A stretch of 64,000 nucleotides of DNA from Oceanobacter sp045430275 (GCA_045430275.1 JAILXU010000007.1:1-64000), one strand, 5' to 3'; counted from the stretch's first letter, positions 25,598-35,179 are shown. The notes: generated from the sequence alone by a model not told the origin. A program made the numbers and translations.

Positions 25598-28500
25598 TCA
25601 GCTCCCTCGTCGTAGAGTTTCAAGTTCTTTTAGCTTATACATATTTACATTCGGGTATGGACATACGAATCTTAATTCAAATTCTGACTCTTCAGAATAT
25701 TGTGATTCAACTGAATCGTTGTAAAAATAGAAGGCCTTAAAATCAGACCCATCAATACTTTCTTCGAGAATAATTAATGGGTAAATACAATGACAACTGA
25801 CCACTTCACCATTATCATTCATCACACCAATATAAAGCTGCCCATTTTCCAATGGAATATTTGTATGCACTTTGCTTTTAACACTAGGATTCAAAGCCAA
25901 GCCACTCAATATTTCCACCTCATATTCAAACCTCCGCCCATCATAGGTACTATAAACAGGAGTAAATAACGTATAATCCGAAAAAAAATCTTTCAGGATA
26001 TTCTGCATCTTATCATTCAGAGTCTCTAATTTACGCTGCACTTCCTTCACTATACTTCCAGAGCTTAAACCTCGATGTGCAATATCATTTCTTATATCAG
26101 TAGCCTGAGCCAACAACCCTACAGTTTCTTCAGATAAAATACACTTCAGGCCTTCAGGAAAATTCTCACAGCCCTTTTCCGAAAATTCTTTAATAATTCT
26201 AGAAGAATAACCCATGGTAAGGCCGACCGACGACCTTTTGTTATTTAATCTCAACTCTTTAATTACATCCTTATTTTCTGAAAAACAAAAAACAATTGAA
26301 ACCAAATACAGACACAAGTATTCATAGAACTTACAAATATCCTCACATTGTTCTTTCCCTGAAGATGACTGTGATTGAATCCATAAAACAGCTAAAGGAT
26401 GAGGTAATTTATGTTGAAACTCACTTTGATAACGCTCGGGTGCATTTAGATATGGCTCTAATAACTGCTCAAACCTCACACAATCAGATGAAAGGATTGA
26501 CTTCATCGAGCTAATCTTTTTTTGCAATGCAATGTAATTCTCGTGTAAAAGAACGACCTTTATCTGCTCAGCCAACGACGGCAAATAAATCTTTGCATCC
26601 ATAAAATCACGTACAGAAACTGACACTGAATTATTGCTACACCTAAGAGATTCAATCCAGTCATTTCCTTCTGGATCACTTATAATGAAATTAAAATAAT
26701 CAACACTCAAAATACTTCTATCAATTTCGACCCTTATCGAGCGATACGATTCATTTAAATCATATCTTTTAATAAAAAAAGATCTAAAATCAAGACTATA
26801 GCTCCCATTCTTATCCAAACTAAATATATTTTTAATTCGAACAGAAGCTTCCTTTTTTATCTTTGAAATTTCATTTTTCATTCCCGGTATAAACTGCTTG
26901 AAATTTAAGTCATACCCAACCATCCCGACTTTTTTGTCTTTCTCATCGGTCTTGGTGGCGTCCATCCACGCATCGGGCACATGCGGCTGCACTTCTTTCT
27001 GGAAGTACGCTTCGTTCAGCGCGTCCACGCTCTGGCTTGGGTCGAGCGCCACGTTCTCATGGTCGCGCAAGTTGCCATCGGGCTTGTACTCGACCACCTG
27101 ACCATCAACCTCAAACAAGCCGTACAGCGGGTCGGCCTCGGCGTTTTTGTGCGTCTTTTTGATGACTTTCTCGGCTTCTGGATTAATCCAGCTTACCGCC
27201 GCCGTCATGGCTTTTTTCTGAGGCGCATCCAGCGTGACTGACGCCGTCTTGCAGGCGGCCTTGAGCGTCGCGTCGTAGGTGTTCATATCGTCACATTGCG
27301 CAGTGCCGATCTCTGCTTGCAGACGGCGGGCTTTCAGCAGAACCTGCTTGTGTTTGTCCCACGTATCCACGTTCAGCAACTCTTTGATTTTGGCTTCTTT
27401 CAGGTCGCTGAAATGGTTCTTCAGGTGCTTGCGAATGGCTGGCTCATGCTCGTGCAACTGGCCGTAATGCGTGCAGTGTTCGTCATCACTCCAGTATTCC
27501 CCATAGGTGTCATACAGCCATTGCATCGGCGCATTCAACGGCTTGGGCGCAAAACGCAGCGCCGCCAGACGTTCATCACTGAACTGGTAGCTCTCCCGCA
27601 GTGGACGCTCAATGGTCACGCGACGATAGCCAAATTCATGGTTCGCAAAAATCTTGCAGGCAAAGGTTTTCGGCGCTTCCGCCTTGGGGTTGGCCGACTG
27701 ACGGCCCCGGTTGCTCTTTTGCTCACCGGGCTTGTCCAGTGCGTAGGCATCGACGGCCTCAAAATCACCGAACGTGCGAGTAATCAGACGAATGTCCTCT
27801 TCGCTCATCACATGGCGCTTGCTGCCCAGCGACTTACGCATTTTGCCGTACAGATTGACGCCGTTAATCAACTGCACCTTGCCCTTGCGCTCCGGCGATT
27901 TCTTGTTCGACAGCACCCACACGTAAGTGGCAATGCCGGTGTTGTAGAACATGTCCGTTGGCAGGGCAACGATGGTTTCCAGCAGATCCGCTTCCAGAAT
28001 GTAGCGGCGAATTTCCGACTCACCCGACCCCGCACCGCCGGTAAACAGCGGCGAACCGTTGAGGATAATGCCAATGCGGCCACCGCCTTCAGAGGTATCG
28101 CGCAGCTTGCTGATCAGGTGCATCAGAAACAACAACGAGCCGTCCGACACACGCGGCAGGCCGGGGCCAAAGCGGCCTTCAAAGCCCTGTAGCGTGTGTT
28201 CGTCCTTGATCTTGTCAACGATCTTTTTCCAGTCCACACCAAACGGCGGATTGGACAGCATGTAGTCAAATCTGGCCGCCCCGAGCTGGTCATTGGACAA
28301 CGTATTGCCCAGTTTGATGTCATCGACCCGCTGGCCCTTGATCATCATATCCGCCTTGCAGATGGCGTAGCTTTCCGGGTTCAGCTCCTGACCGTAGGCC
28401 CGAATCTTGGCATTGGGGTTTAACATGTTTACGTATTCCATACCCGCCGACAAAAAGCCACCAGTGCCAGCGGTTGGGTCGTAGATGGTACGGACGATCC

Positions 28501-29110
28501 CATCACGGATCAGTACGTCGTCGTCCTCCAGAAACACCAGCGACGTGGTCAGATTAACGATATCGCGGGGCGTGAAGTGTTCCCCGGCGGTTTCGTTGGA
28601 GCTTTCCGCAAAGCGACGAATCAACTCTTCAAACACCAGGCCCATATCGTGATTGGTGACCACGTTGGGATCGAGATTCATGCCCCGGACTTGCTTAACC
28701 ACCTTGTACAGCAAGTCGGCGTCGTTGAGCTGGCCAACAAATTCGGCAAAGTTGAAGTACTCGAAAATCTCGCGGGCGTCTTTCGAGAACCCTTGAAGGT
28801 AGTTTTCCAGATTGCTTTTGATCTCGTTCTGACCCAGCGTGGCCAGCGTCATCCGCGAGGTGTTAAAGAAGCTGAGGCCACTGGCTCTGAGCAGGAATTT
28901 TTCCTCGGCATCTTCCGGCAGATTCATGCTCTGAATGCGCTCATGCTCGGTCAGTACGGCGTCTTTGGTGCTTTCCAGAACGCACTCTAACCGGCGCAAT
29001 AACGTGAATGGCAGAATGACCCGGCCATATTGGCTTTGCTTGAAATCACCGCGTAACAGGTCGGCAATCGACCAACAATAGGCCGCGAGGTTGTTGGATG
29101 TGTGTTCCAC
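25598..29110 (-). CDS. hsdM: Type I restriction methyltransferase fused to a TRD-like segment and a HEPN-like C-terminal module
   Basis: A 1170-residue protein from a GTG start with GGAG upstream. Residues 1-140 are an HsdM_N helical domain. The N6-adenine methyltransferase core has DPTAGTGGFL (211-220) and catalytic NPPF (287-290). A long C-terminal extension common in large HsdM runs to about 740. After this the sequence becomes AT-rich. Residues about 760-890 look like half a specificity subunit, ending SLAEQIKVVLLHENYIAL. Residues about 915-1040 are helical and contain RNDIAH (1007-1012), the R-x4-H pattern of HEPN domains. A beta-rich end follows. No separate hsdS is seen in the operon, so specificity may reside here. 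Usual HsdM length is 500-800. Confidence 0.85.
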   Translation of the reverse strand: MEHTSNNLAAYCWSIADLLRGDFKQSQYGRVILPFTLLRRLECVLESTKDAVLTEHERIQSMNLPEDAEEKFLLRASGLSFFNTSRMTLATLGQNEIKSNLENYLQGFSKDAREIFEYFNFAEFVGQLNDADLLYKVVKQVRGMNLDPNVVTNHDMGLVFEELIRRFAESSNETAGEHFTPRDIVNLTTSLVFLEDDDVLIRDGIVRTIYDPTAGTGGFLSAGMEYVNMLNPNAKIRAYGQELNPESYAICKADMMIKGQRVDDIKLGNTLSNDQLGAARFDYMLSNPPFGVDWKKIVDKIKDEHTLQGFEGRFGPGLPRVSDGSLLFLMHLISKLRDTSEGGGRIGIILNGSPLFTGGAGSGESEIRRYILEADLLETIVALPTDMFYNTGIATYVWVLSNKKSPERKGKVQLINGVNLYGKMRKSLGSKRHVMSEEDIRLITRTFGDFEAVDAYALDKPGEQKSNRGRQSANPKAEAPKTFACKIFANHEFGYRRVTIERPLRESYQFSDERLAALRFAPKPLNAPMQWLYDTYGEYWSDDEHCTHYGQLHEHEPAIRKHLKNHFSDLKEAKIKELLNVDTWDKHKQVLLKARRLQAEIGTAQCDDMNTYDATLKAACKTASVTLDAPQKKAMTAAVSWINPEAEKVIKKTHKNAEADPLYGLFEVDGQVVEYKPDGNLRDHENVALDPSQSVDALNEAYFQKEVQPHVPDAWMDATKTDEKDKKVGMVGYDLNFKQFIPGMKNEISKIKKEASVRIKNIFSLDKNGSYSLDFRSFFIKRYDLNESYRSIRVEIDRSILSVDYFNFIISDPEGNDWIESLRCSNNSVSVSVRDFMDAKIYLPSLAEQIKVVLLHENYIALQKKISSMKSILSSDCVRFEQLLEPYLNAPERYQSEFQHKLPHPLAVLWIQSQSSSGKEQCEDICKFYEYLCLYLVSIVFCFSENKDVIKELRLNNKRSSVGLTMGYSSRIIKEFSEKGCENFPEGLKCILSEETVGLLAQATDIRNDIAHRGLSSGSIVKEVQRKLETLNDKMQNILKDFFSDYTLFTPVYSTYDGRRFEYEVEILSGLALNPSVKSKVHTNIPLENGQLYIGVMNDNGEVVSCHCIYPLIILEESIDGSDFKAFYFYNDSVESQYSEESEFELRFVCPYPNVNMYKLKELETLRRGS

Positions 29111-29344
29111 GTAAAAAAAGCTCCGTTGTGTGTCGGCATCAGAAGGCGCTTTGCCACTGCCAGAGCGGCAACCGCGTGAACGGCAACGGCCTGAGCCACA
29201 CAGATCTGAAAAAATAATGGCGTGATATTACCGCTTCTGCTGCTGAAACGCTCCGTTCTAGTGCGGTTGGTTTCTCAACGCGCGCGCAGGCTGTTACGGT
29301 CGTAAACGATGTTCGTTCCCAACCACGCTACCCCGGAGCCTGTT

Positions 29345-29926
29345 ATGTCACTTGTTTTGTACGGCACGCCAACGTCCCCGTTCGCCCGCCGCATTCGCCT
29401 GCTGATGGAACCACTGGACTGCGAGTTTCAGTTCGTCAATTTTTTTGAAGCCAAGCCGCGTCAGGCCTATGCGCAGATCACGCCAATTCGTAAAGTGCCA
29501 GTACTGGACGACAACGGCACGCGTATTTTTGACTCCCACACCATTCAGCAGCATCTGTTCAAAACGCTGGCGCTGCCGGAGCTGTCGATTGACGACCAGA
29601 ACCTGATCAGCGTGATTGATTCGGTGCTGGATTCTCTGGTTACGGTGATGATGTGCAAGCGCTCCGGCATCGAAGTTGACCCGGACTTGCTGATTTTTGC
29701 GCTCCAGACCGAACGCATCAAAGACAGCCTCAACTGGCTCGAACAGCAATGCCTCAGCCGCGACTTGAGCGAGTGGAATTACCTCAACATGTGCCTGCTG
29801 ACCATGGTTCACTGGACGCAATTCCGCAACCTGGTGGACTACCGCGAGTACCCGGCGATTCTGGCGGCCATCGCCCCGTTCGAGAACCGCGCTCTGGTGC
29901 AAGACACCCTGCCAGTCGATCCCTGA
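29345..29926 (+). CDS. Glutathione S-transferase family protein (SspA-like)
   Basis: A 193-residue protein starting MSLVLYGTPTSPFARRIRLLM, with the thioredoxin-like N-terminal domain and catalytic-site Ser/Pro (TSPFARR). It is followed by TPIRKVPVLDDNGTRIFDSHTIQQHL, where the cis-proline and the DS glutathione contact lie. The C-terminal half is all helix. I start it at the ATG at 29345 because GGAG precedes it. Members conjugate glutathione or, as SspA, bind RNA polymerase; which applies is unclear. It is divergent from hsdM, with 234 bp between. Confidence 0.85.
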   Translation: MSLVLYGTPTSPFARRIRLLMEPLDCEFQFVNFFEAKPRQAYAQITPIRKVPVLDDNGTRIFDSHTIQQHLFKTLALPELSIDDQNLISVIDSVLDSLVTVMMCKRSGIEVDPDLLIFALQTERIKDSLNWLEQQCLSRDLSEWNYLNMCLLTMVHWTQFRNLVDYREYPAILAAIAPFENRALVQDTLPVDP

Positions 29927-30174
29927 TTCTTTGAACCTCTGGTGTGCGGCTCTGATACGGGGCCGTACCTTTCTTCCCTACCTCCCAAAACACCCCACAC
30001 TCCAGCTCCGTACTACTCCCTATCTCACCCTCGTACTAACCAGCATCGCGCCGGGTATTTTTTCATCCACCAGCCCGCAGCATTGCGAATAGTCACTCTC
30101 TGCCAAGAGGCATTAGGCTACCGCATGGATACCACTCTTTCCGTTAGGGATAACCCGCCTCCCCCGGAGCCAGC

Positions 30175-31257
30175 ATGACCATAACAACAAAATCCCGGAC
30201 AGCCGCCCTGTGCCTGCTGATCCTGATAATGCCGTTTAGCCTGATTACACACGCCGCCCCAAAAGTCTACGAATGGCGACTGGCCGAATCCTGGCCGGAA
30301 GATCTGCCAATTTTCGGCGGTGCCGTCGAGAAGATGATTCACTACGCCCACGACCTGTCGGGCGGACGCCTGAAGATCACCACACACCCGAAAGAACACC
30401 ATGGCAAAGCCTTCGGCGTGCTGGAAATGGTGCGTGCCCAGCAGTATGAAATGGGCCACACCGCGTCCTATTACTGGAAAGACAAGGACATCAACACGCT
30501 GTTTTTCACCACCCTGCCGATGGGCATGATCGCGCCGGAGCGCTACGCCTGGTTTTACCACGGCGGCGGCATGGAACTGATGCAGCGGGCCTATCAGGAG
30601 CACAAGGTGCTGGCCTTTCCCGGTGGCAATACCGGCAATCAGATGGGCGGCTGGTTTAACCGCGAGATCACGACACTGGACGATCTGAAAGGTCTGCGAA
30701 TGCGGATTCCGGGGCTGGCCGGTGAGGTGATGAAGTCTCTCGGCGTGCGTACCGTCAATCTGCCTGCGGGCAATCTGCTGGACGCGCTCGAAAGCGGCAC
30801 GCTGGATGCGCTGGAATGGGTTGGGCCATCGCTGGATCTGGACATGGGCTTTCATCGCACCGCTCGCTTCTATTACACCGGCTGGCATGAGCCGGGCACC
30901 GAGCTGCAATTTGTGGTCAATCGCACGGCGTACAACAAGCTGCCTGCTGACCTGCAAAAAGTGCTGCAAGTGTCGATGAAGCTGGCGGCCTACGATACGT
31001 ACATCGAGTCGTATCACGCCAGTATCGAGAACCTAGCGGTGATGCAGCAGGAATACCCGAACATTCAGATTCGTGCCTTCCCCACCAGCGTGATGCGGGC
31101 CATTCGCAAGGAAACCCAGCAGCAACTGACGCAGATTGCCGACGATGGCTCGCTACTGACGCGAGAGATCTTGCTGTCATTACAGACCTATCAGAAAAAA
31201 GCCCGTCTTTGGACGCGGATTTCTGATCAGGCGTACCTGAACAACACCGGCCTGTAA
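30175..31257 (+). CDS. TRAP-type periplasmic solute-binding protein (DctP family) heading a chemosensory-like operon
   Basis: A 360-residue binding protein with signal peptide cut near THA|AP and the DctP fold. Visible motifs are VYEWRLAESWPEDLP, MVRAQQYEMGHTASYYWKDK, LKGLRMRIPGLAGEVMKSLGV and LDALEWVGPSLD. The conserved Arg in RMRIPG normally binds a substrate carboxylate. No DctQ or DctM membrane subunits are adjacent; instead a CheA-like kinase starts 15 bp later. This suggests a role as a ligand sensor rather than as transporter bait. A second paralogue (53952-55037) is also orphan. GGAG precedes the ATG. Confidence 0.85.
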   Translation: MTITTKSRTAALCLLILIMPFSLITHAAPKVYEWRLAESWPEDLPIFGGAVEKMIHYAHDLSGGRLKITTHPKEHHGKAFGVLEMVRAQQYEMGHTASYYWKDKDINTLFFTTLPMGMIAPERYAWFYHGGGMELMQRAYQEHKVLAFPGGNTGNQMGGWFNREITTLDDLKGLRMRIPGLAGEVMKSLGVRTVNLPAGNLLDALESGTLDALEWVGPSLDLDMGFHRTARFYYTGWHEPGTELQFVVNRTAYNKLPADLQKVLQVSMKLAAYDTYIESYHASIENLAVMQQEYPNIQIRAFPTSVMRAIRKETQQQLTQIADDGSLLTREILLSLQTYQKKARLWTRISDQAYLNNTGL

Positions 31258-31272
31258 GCGGGAGATGTGATT

Positions 31273-33453
31273 ATGAACCAGACAACCACACTGGCCGCCG
31301 GGCCAATGACCGAGCCGGAATCCCAGCTTGCCAACAACACCGCAACAGGCACCACAATAGACACTGAACAGCCCGGTTTATTGGGCAAATACCGGGGGCT
31401 GGCGCTGTACATCAGCAGCCTGATTCTGGTGATCGTGGCGGTACTGTCGCTGAACCTGTACTTCTCGGCCCAGATTGAACAAAACAGCCGCATCATGGAA
31501 GCGGCGTCCCGCCAGACCACGCTGGTGCAGCAGATGTCGCGGCAGTTGTTCATCATTACCTCGCGCTATCAGAAGGTGCTGCCCTATCAGGCGGAGAAAG
31601 ATGACTTGCGCACCACGGTGCAGCAGTTCGACACCACGCTGATGGCCTTTATTCGCCATGGCCAACTGGCGCACAAGACCTCGGACGGTGGCCAGAGCAC
31701 GGTGAGTGCACCGGCCAGCTACTCCGCTGAAGCACTGGATTTGCTATCGCAACTGCAGCAACTCTGGCAAGGCTATCAGGAACACGTCTCGCCGCTGTTT
31801 GATCAGGCCGACAACAGCCAACTTGCCTTGCGGGTGGCAACGGAATTTGTGGAAGAAAACAACGACCGGCTGGCGCAGCTTTCTGGCCAGTTTGCGCAGC
31901 AGTTGCAGCGCCAGAGCGAGGGCAATCTCAGCTATATGCGCGCGGCTCAGATTGGCGGTATTGTGTTCGCCATCGGCATGTTTTTTCTGACCATTTTCCG
32001 CACCGTACGCCGCCTGATGGAAAACGATAAACAACTGGATAACGCGCGCAAGGAGACCCAGGAAATTCTGACCACCGTGCGCGAGGGCCTGTTTCTGGTG
32101 GACAGCGAACTGGTGATTGGTGGCCAGTACTCCCGCGAAATGGAAGACATCTTCAACACCCCAAACATTGCTGGGCGACGCCTGAATGACCTGCTGGCCG
32201 AGCTGATCGACCCGCAAGAGCTGGACGTGATCGAAGGCTTTTTAAAGCTGCTGTTTGCACCGCACATCATTGAAGACCTGACCGGCAACCTGAACCCGCT
32301 CGAACGGGTGGAAGTAACGCTGGCTCAGGCCGATGGCAGCCTCCGCCACAAGCACCTGAACTTCGAGTTCTACCGCGTGATGGCCGATGACGAAATTGAA
32401 GACATTCTGGTGTCCGTACGTGACATCACCGACCAGATCACGTTGGAACAGGAACTGGAAAGCACGCGTCAGGAAGGTGAACGCCATCTGGACTTGCTGA
32501 TGTCGGTGCTCAAGGCCGACCGCCAGCAATTGGGGCGCTTTATTCATTCGGCCCTGAACAGTCTGGATGACATCAACGCCATTTTGCGTGAGCCAATTCG
32601 TGACCGCACCGATTACCGCGAAAAAATCCAGCGTCTGTTCAGCCGCGTGCATCGCCTGAAAGGCGACGCCTACGCCATCAAACTCGATGTGTTCGCGCAT
32701 CAGGCCCATCGGTTTGAAAACGCCATCGACGAGTTGCGACAGGCCGAGCAGGTCGAAGGCATGGATTTCCTGCCGCTGGCCATTCGTCTGGATACGCTGA
32801 TTTCTCAGGCTGAGGTACTGAAAAGCCTGTCGGAGCAATTGGCTGGGCCGGGCCAAACCACGGTGACGGCCAGCCCGTCGCATTCCTGGCAACACCTGCA
32901 CACACTGACACAACAGGTTGCCCGCGAGCAGAACAAGCAGGTCAACCTGATCACCAGCGGCCTGCAGGAAACGACGCTCAGTACGCCTCAGATTGAGGCC
33001 ATCAATGACATGTGCGTGCAACTGATCCGCAATGCCATCACCCACGGTCTGGAAACTGGCCCGGAACGCGAGGCCCGACACAAACCCACGGCGGGCCGCA
33101 TTGATATTCGGCTGGCACAACTTCAGGACGGTCATCTGGAATTGCGGCTGCGCGATGACGGCCAGGGCATCGACACGCAAGCGATTCGTGAAAAGCTGAT
33201 ACAAAACGGCACCGAAACCCCGGAAAGCGTGGCTCAGTGGCCCGACCGAAAACTGATCAGCACGATCTTTCAGCCCGGTTTTTCCACCGCCGAGCAGGTC
33301 GATATGCACGCCGGTCGTGGCGTCGGAATGGATGTCATCCGGGATCAGATTCGGGCCTTGGGTGGCCGCATTCGTATCCAGCAAATACGCGGGCGCTTTT
33401 GCGAATTCGACATTTTGCTTCCCCCACCCGCTTCGACGGAGACCACGTTATGA
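31273..33453 (+). CDS. CheA-like membrane histidine kinase with HPt domain
   Basis: A 726-residue sensor kinase from the ATG at 31273. Two membrane helices (about 43-66 and 224-243) flank a helical periplasmic region (IITSRYQKVLPYQAEKDD, similar to type IV pili/PilJ-type sensors). A PAS-like domain (about 262-390) and a coiled coil follow. Then comes an HPt domain with His460 in RVHRLKGDAYAIKLD, and a CheA-like ATPase (N box QLIRNAITHGLETG, G boxes LRDDGQGID and GRGVGMDVIRDQI). There is no CheW-like end. Its stop overlaps the CheY-like gene (ATGA). It is likely to sense the solute-binding protein upstream, which is inference. Confidence 0.85.
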   Translation: MNQTTTLAAGPMTEPESQLANNTATGTTIDTEQPGLLGKYRGLALYISSLILVIVAVLSLNLYFSAQIEQNSRIMEAASRQTTLVQQMSRQLFIITSRYQKVLPYQAEKDDLRTTVQQFDTTLMAFIRHGQLAHKTSDGGQSTVSAPASYSAEALDLLSQLQQLWQGYQEHVSPLFDQADNSQLALRVATEFVEENNDRLAQLSGQFAQQLQRQSEGNLSYMRAAQIGGIVFAIGMFFLTIFRTVRRLMENDKQLDNARKETQEILTTVREGLFLVDSELVIGGQYSREMEDIFNTPNIAGRRLNDLLAELIDPQELDVIEGFLKLLFAPHIIEDLTGNLNPLERVEVTLAQADGSLRHKHLNFEFYRVMADDEIEDILVSVRDITDQITLEQELESTRQEGERHLDLLMSVLKADRQQLGRFIHSALNSLDDINAILREPIRDRTDYREKIQRLFSRVHRLKGDAYAIKLDVFAHQAHRFENAIDELRQAEQVEGMDFLPLAIRLDTLISQAEVLKSLSEQLAGPGQTTVTASPSHSWQHLHTLTQQVAREQNKQVNLITSGLQETTLSTPQIEAINDMCVQLIRNAITHGLETGPEREARHKPTAGRIDIRLAQLQDGHLELRLRDDGQGIDTQAIREKLIQNGTETPESVAQWPDRKLISTIFQPGFSTAEQVDMHAGRGVGMDVIRDQIRALGGRIRIQQIRGRFCEFDILLPPPASTETTL

Positions 33454-33818
33454 AACGCCTTTTGGTTGTGGATGATTCCAACTTTATTCGCTCCCGTATC
33501 GAACGGGTGTATCAGGATCACGCACAGGTTGATGTGGTGGCCAAGGCGTCCAACGGCAAGGTTGGCGTGGCGTATCTGGAATTGTACAAACCCGACATCG
33601 TCACCATGGATCTGACCATGCCAGAGATGGACGGCATTGCCTGTATTGAAAAGATGATCGGCGAACGCCCGGACATCCGCATTCTGGTGGTGTCGGCGCT
33701 GTCGGACAAAGCCACGGGCATCGCCGCTCTGACCAAGGGCGCGCGCGGCTTTTTGTGCAAACCCTTTACCGACGAGCAGTTGCAGGTGGCGCTCGACAAA
33801 CTGATTCAGGCCAAGTGA
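33450..33818 (+). CDS. CheY-like single-domain response regulator
   Basis: A 122-residue stand-alone receiver. It has the acidic pair in LLVVDDSN, phospho-acceptor Asp54 in DIVTMDLTMPEMDG, and the lysine in GFLCKPFTDEQ. There is no output domain. It overlaps the kinase gene by 4 bp and ends 12 bp before cheX, so the cognate kinase and phosphatase are in the same operon. It would carry phosphate to a target outside the locus, for example a flagellar, pilus or c-di-GMP protein, or act as a sink. Confidence 0.9.
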   Translation: MKRLLVVDDSNFIRSRIERVYQDHAQVDVVAKASNGKVGVAYLELYKPDIVTMDLTMPEMDGIACIEKMIGERPDIRILVVSALSDKATGIAALTKGARGFLCKPFTDEQLQVALDKLIQAK

Positions 33819-33830
33819 GGAGCCACGGCT

Positions 33831-34286
33831 ATGAAAGAAAAATTCGTCAATGTATTTGTAGATGGGCTGGTGAATTACTTCCAGCTATTGCAGCCGCTGG
33901 AAGTGGAAGTCGGCACGCCGTATCTGGTCGATCAGAAAACACCCGTTAGCCACGACATCACCGGCATTATTGGTATTTCTGGCAAGCATCGCGGTGTGGT
34001 GTATTTCACCGCTCCGACTTCGTTTCTGGCACACGTTGCCCGCATTCAGGGCGACCCGGATGTGTCTGCCGACAACTTGCTCGATCTGGCTGGAGAGATC
34101 GCCAACACCATCGCCGGTAACGCCCGTTCAGAATTTGGCAAACAGTTTCAGATTTCCGTACCGCTGGTGGTCGAAGGCGAACCCGCTAACTTGCGCCTGC
34201 CCGGCGGCGTGCGTTCGTACGCCATTCCAATGCGCTGTCAGGGCGTGACCCCTGTTCTGGTGGTCTGCCTAGAACGCGATGACTAG
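33831..34286 (+). CDS. cheX: CheX-type CheY-phosphatase
   Basis: A 151-residue protein with the CheX fold (CheC/CheX/FliY superfamily). LDLAGEIANTIAGNARSEFG holds the expected E-x3-N helix (Glu and Asn residues that dephosphorylate CheY-P). It begins KEKFVNVFVDGLVNYFQLL, as in CheX proteins. It ends 71 bp before a strong terminator, making it the last gene of the operon: binding protein, kinase, receiver, phosphatase. AGGAG precedes the start. Confidence 0.88.
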   Translation: MKEKFVNVFVDGLVNYFQLLQPLEVEVGTPYLVDQKTPVSHDITGIIGISGKHRGVVYFTAPTSFLAHVARIQGDPDVSADNLLDLAGEIANTIAGNARSEFGKQFQISVPLVVEGEPANLRLPGGVRSYAIPMRCQGVTPVLVVCLERDD

Positions 34287-34356
34287 ACACCGCTTTAGCT
34301 TCGGCTTCAACACCCGCTAACCCTCTTCACACGGCCAACCACTCTCGTGGTTCTTT

Positions 34357-34390
34357 CCCGCTACTCACTTCGGTGGTAGCGGGCTTTTTG
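34357..34390 (+). terminator. Rho-independent terminator after cheX
   Basis: Arms CCCGCTAC/GTAGCGGG with a loop of about 11 bases, followed by CTTTTTGTTT. It ends the TRAP-binding-protein/kinase/CheY/CheX operon. Confidence 0.85.
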
Positions 34391-34472
34391 TTTGCCCAAA
34401 TCGTTCACTGATACAGAAGACAGTCACCATAGCCTCAGGCCATAATGCCGAACGAATTTCATGGAGGCAGTT

Positions 34473-34907
34473 ATGGCTATTAATTATCTGATCAACGCAC
34501 CCGTCTCAACCGATGATTTTATCGACTTGCTGCAGCGCTCGACTCTGGGTGAACGTCGCCCGGTGGATGATCGTAACTGCATGGAAGGCATGATTACCCA
34601 GGCCACGCTGACGGTCTCAGCCTGGGACGACGACATTCTGGTCGGGGTTGCCCGTTCACTGACCGACTTCCATTACGCCTGTTATCTTTCCGATCTGGCG
34701 GTGTGTCAGGAACATCAGAAACAGGGCATCGGCCAGGAGCTGCTGAAACTGACTGAACACCAGTTAGAACCGACGTGCAAACTGATTCTGATTGCGGCTC
34801 CCGATGCCAATGACTACTACCCCAAGCAGGGCTTTGAACACAATCCGCGTTGCTGGGTGTACACCGAACCGCGCCAGGCGGAAGCCGAAGCCGAAGCCGA
34901 AGAATAG
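34473..34907 (+). CDS. GNAT-family N-acetyltransferase
   Basis: A 144-residue acetyltransferase (PF13508-like). The acetyl-CoA motif A region is CYLSDLAVCQEHQKQGIGQELL, with the Q-x2-G-I-G loop, and the end contains YPKQGFEHNPR. I start it at 34473, since GGAGG stands five bases upstream; an upstream ATG is part of that ribosome site. The end is a short acidic run AEAEAEAEE encoded by GCCGAA units, which may vary in length. The acceptor substrate is unknown. It is a single gene with its own terminator. Confidence 0.87.
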   Translation: MAINYLINAPVSTDDFIDLLQRSTLGERRPVDDRNCMEGMITQATLTVSAWDDDILVGVARSLTDFHYACYLSDLAVCQEHQKQGIGQELLKLTEHQLEPTCKLILIAAPDANDYYPKQGFEHNPRCWVYTEPRQAEAEAEAEE

Positions 34908-34914
34908 CCAACAC

Positions 34915-34953
34915 GCGGCGTTCTCAATCGTGAGAGCGCCGCCAATAATTTTT
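34915..34953 (+). terminator. Rho-independent terminator after the GNAT gene
   Basis: Arms GCGGCGTTCTCA/TGAGAGCGCCGC with a 4-base loop (one G-T pair), followed by an AT-rich stretch with five T. Confidence 0.75.
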
Positions 34954-35094
34954 CAACTGTTTTTCTGAACGACTCAGCTCTTTTCTCTGCAATCTGCCAC
35001 ACCACTCTGAACACCGCTTTCAACGCCCTCCCTCAACATCGGTGCTCTATACCGTACTGCACCGCATCGAACCAAAAGAAAATAAAACACTCAT

Positions 35095-35113
35095 GATAAT
35101 GATTTGCATTTGA
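35095..35113 (+). promoter_or_regulatory. Candidate Fur box upstream of the RCC1/di-haem operon
   Basis: GATAATGATTTGCATTTGA matches 13 of 19 positions of the GATAATGATAATCATTATC consensus, with the first nine bases perfect. It lies 67 bp before the lipoprotein start, where a promoter would be. This suggests expression under iron limitation. Confidence 0.55.
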
Positions 35114-35179
35114 TTTTAATCCCCATTACCCTGCTCGCACTTACTTATTGATACAAAAATCAACAAAAGAGCATTTATC

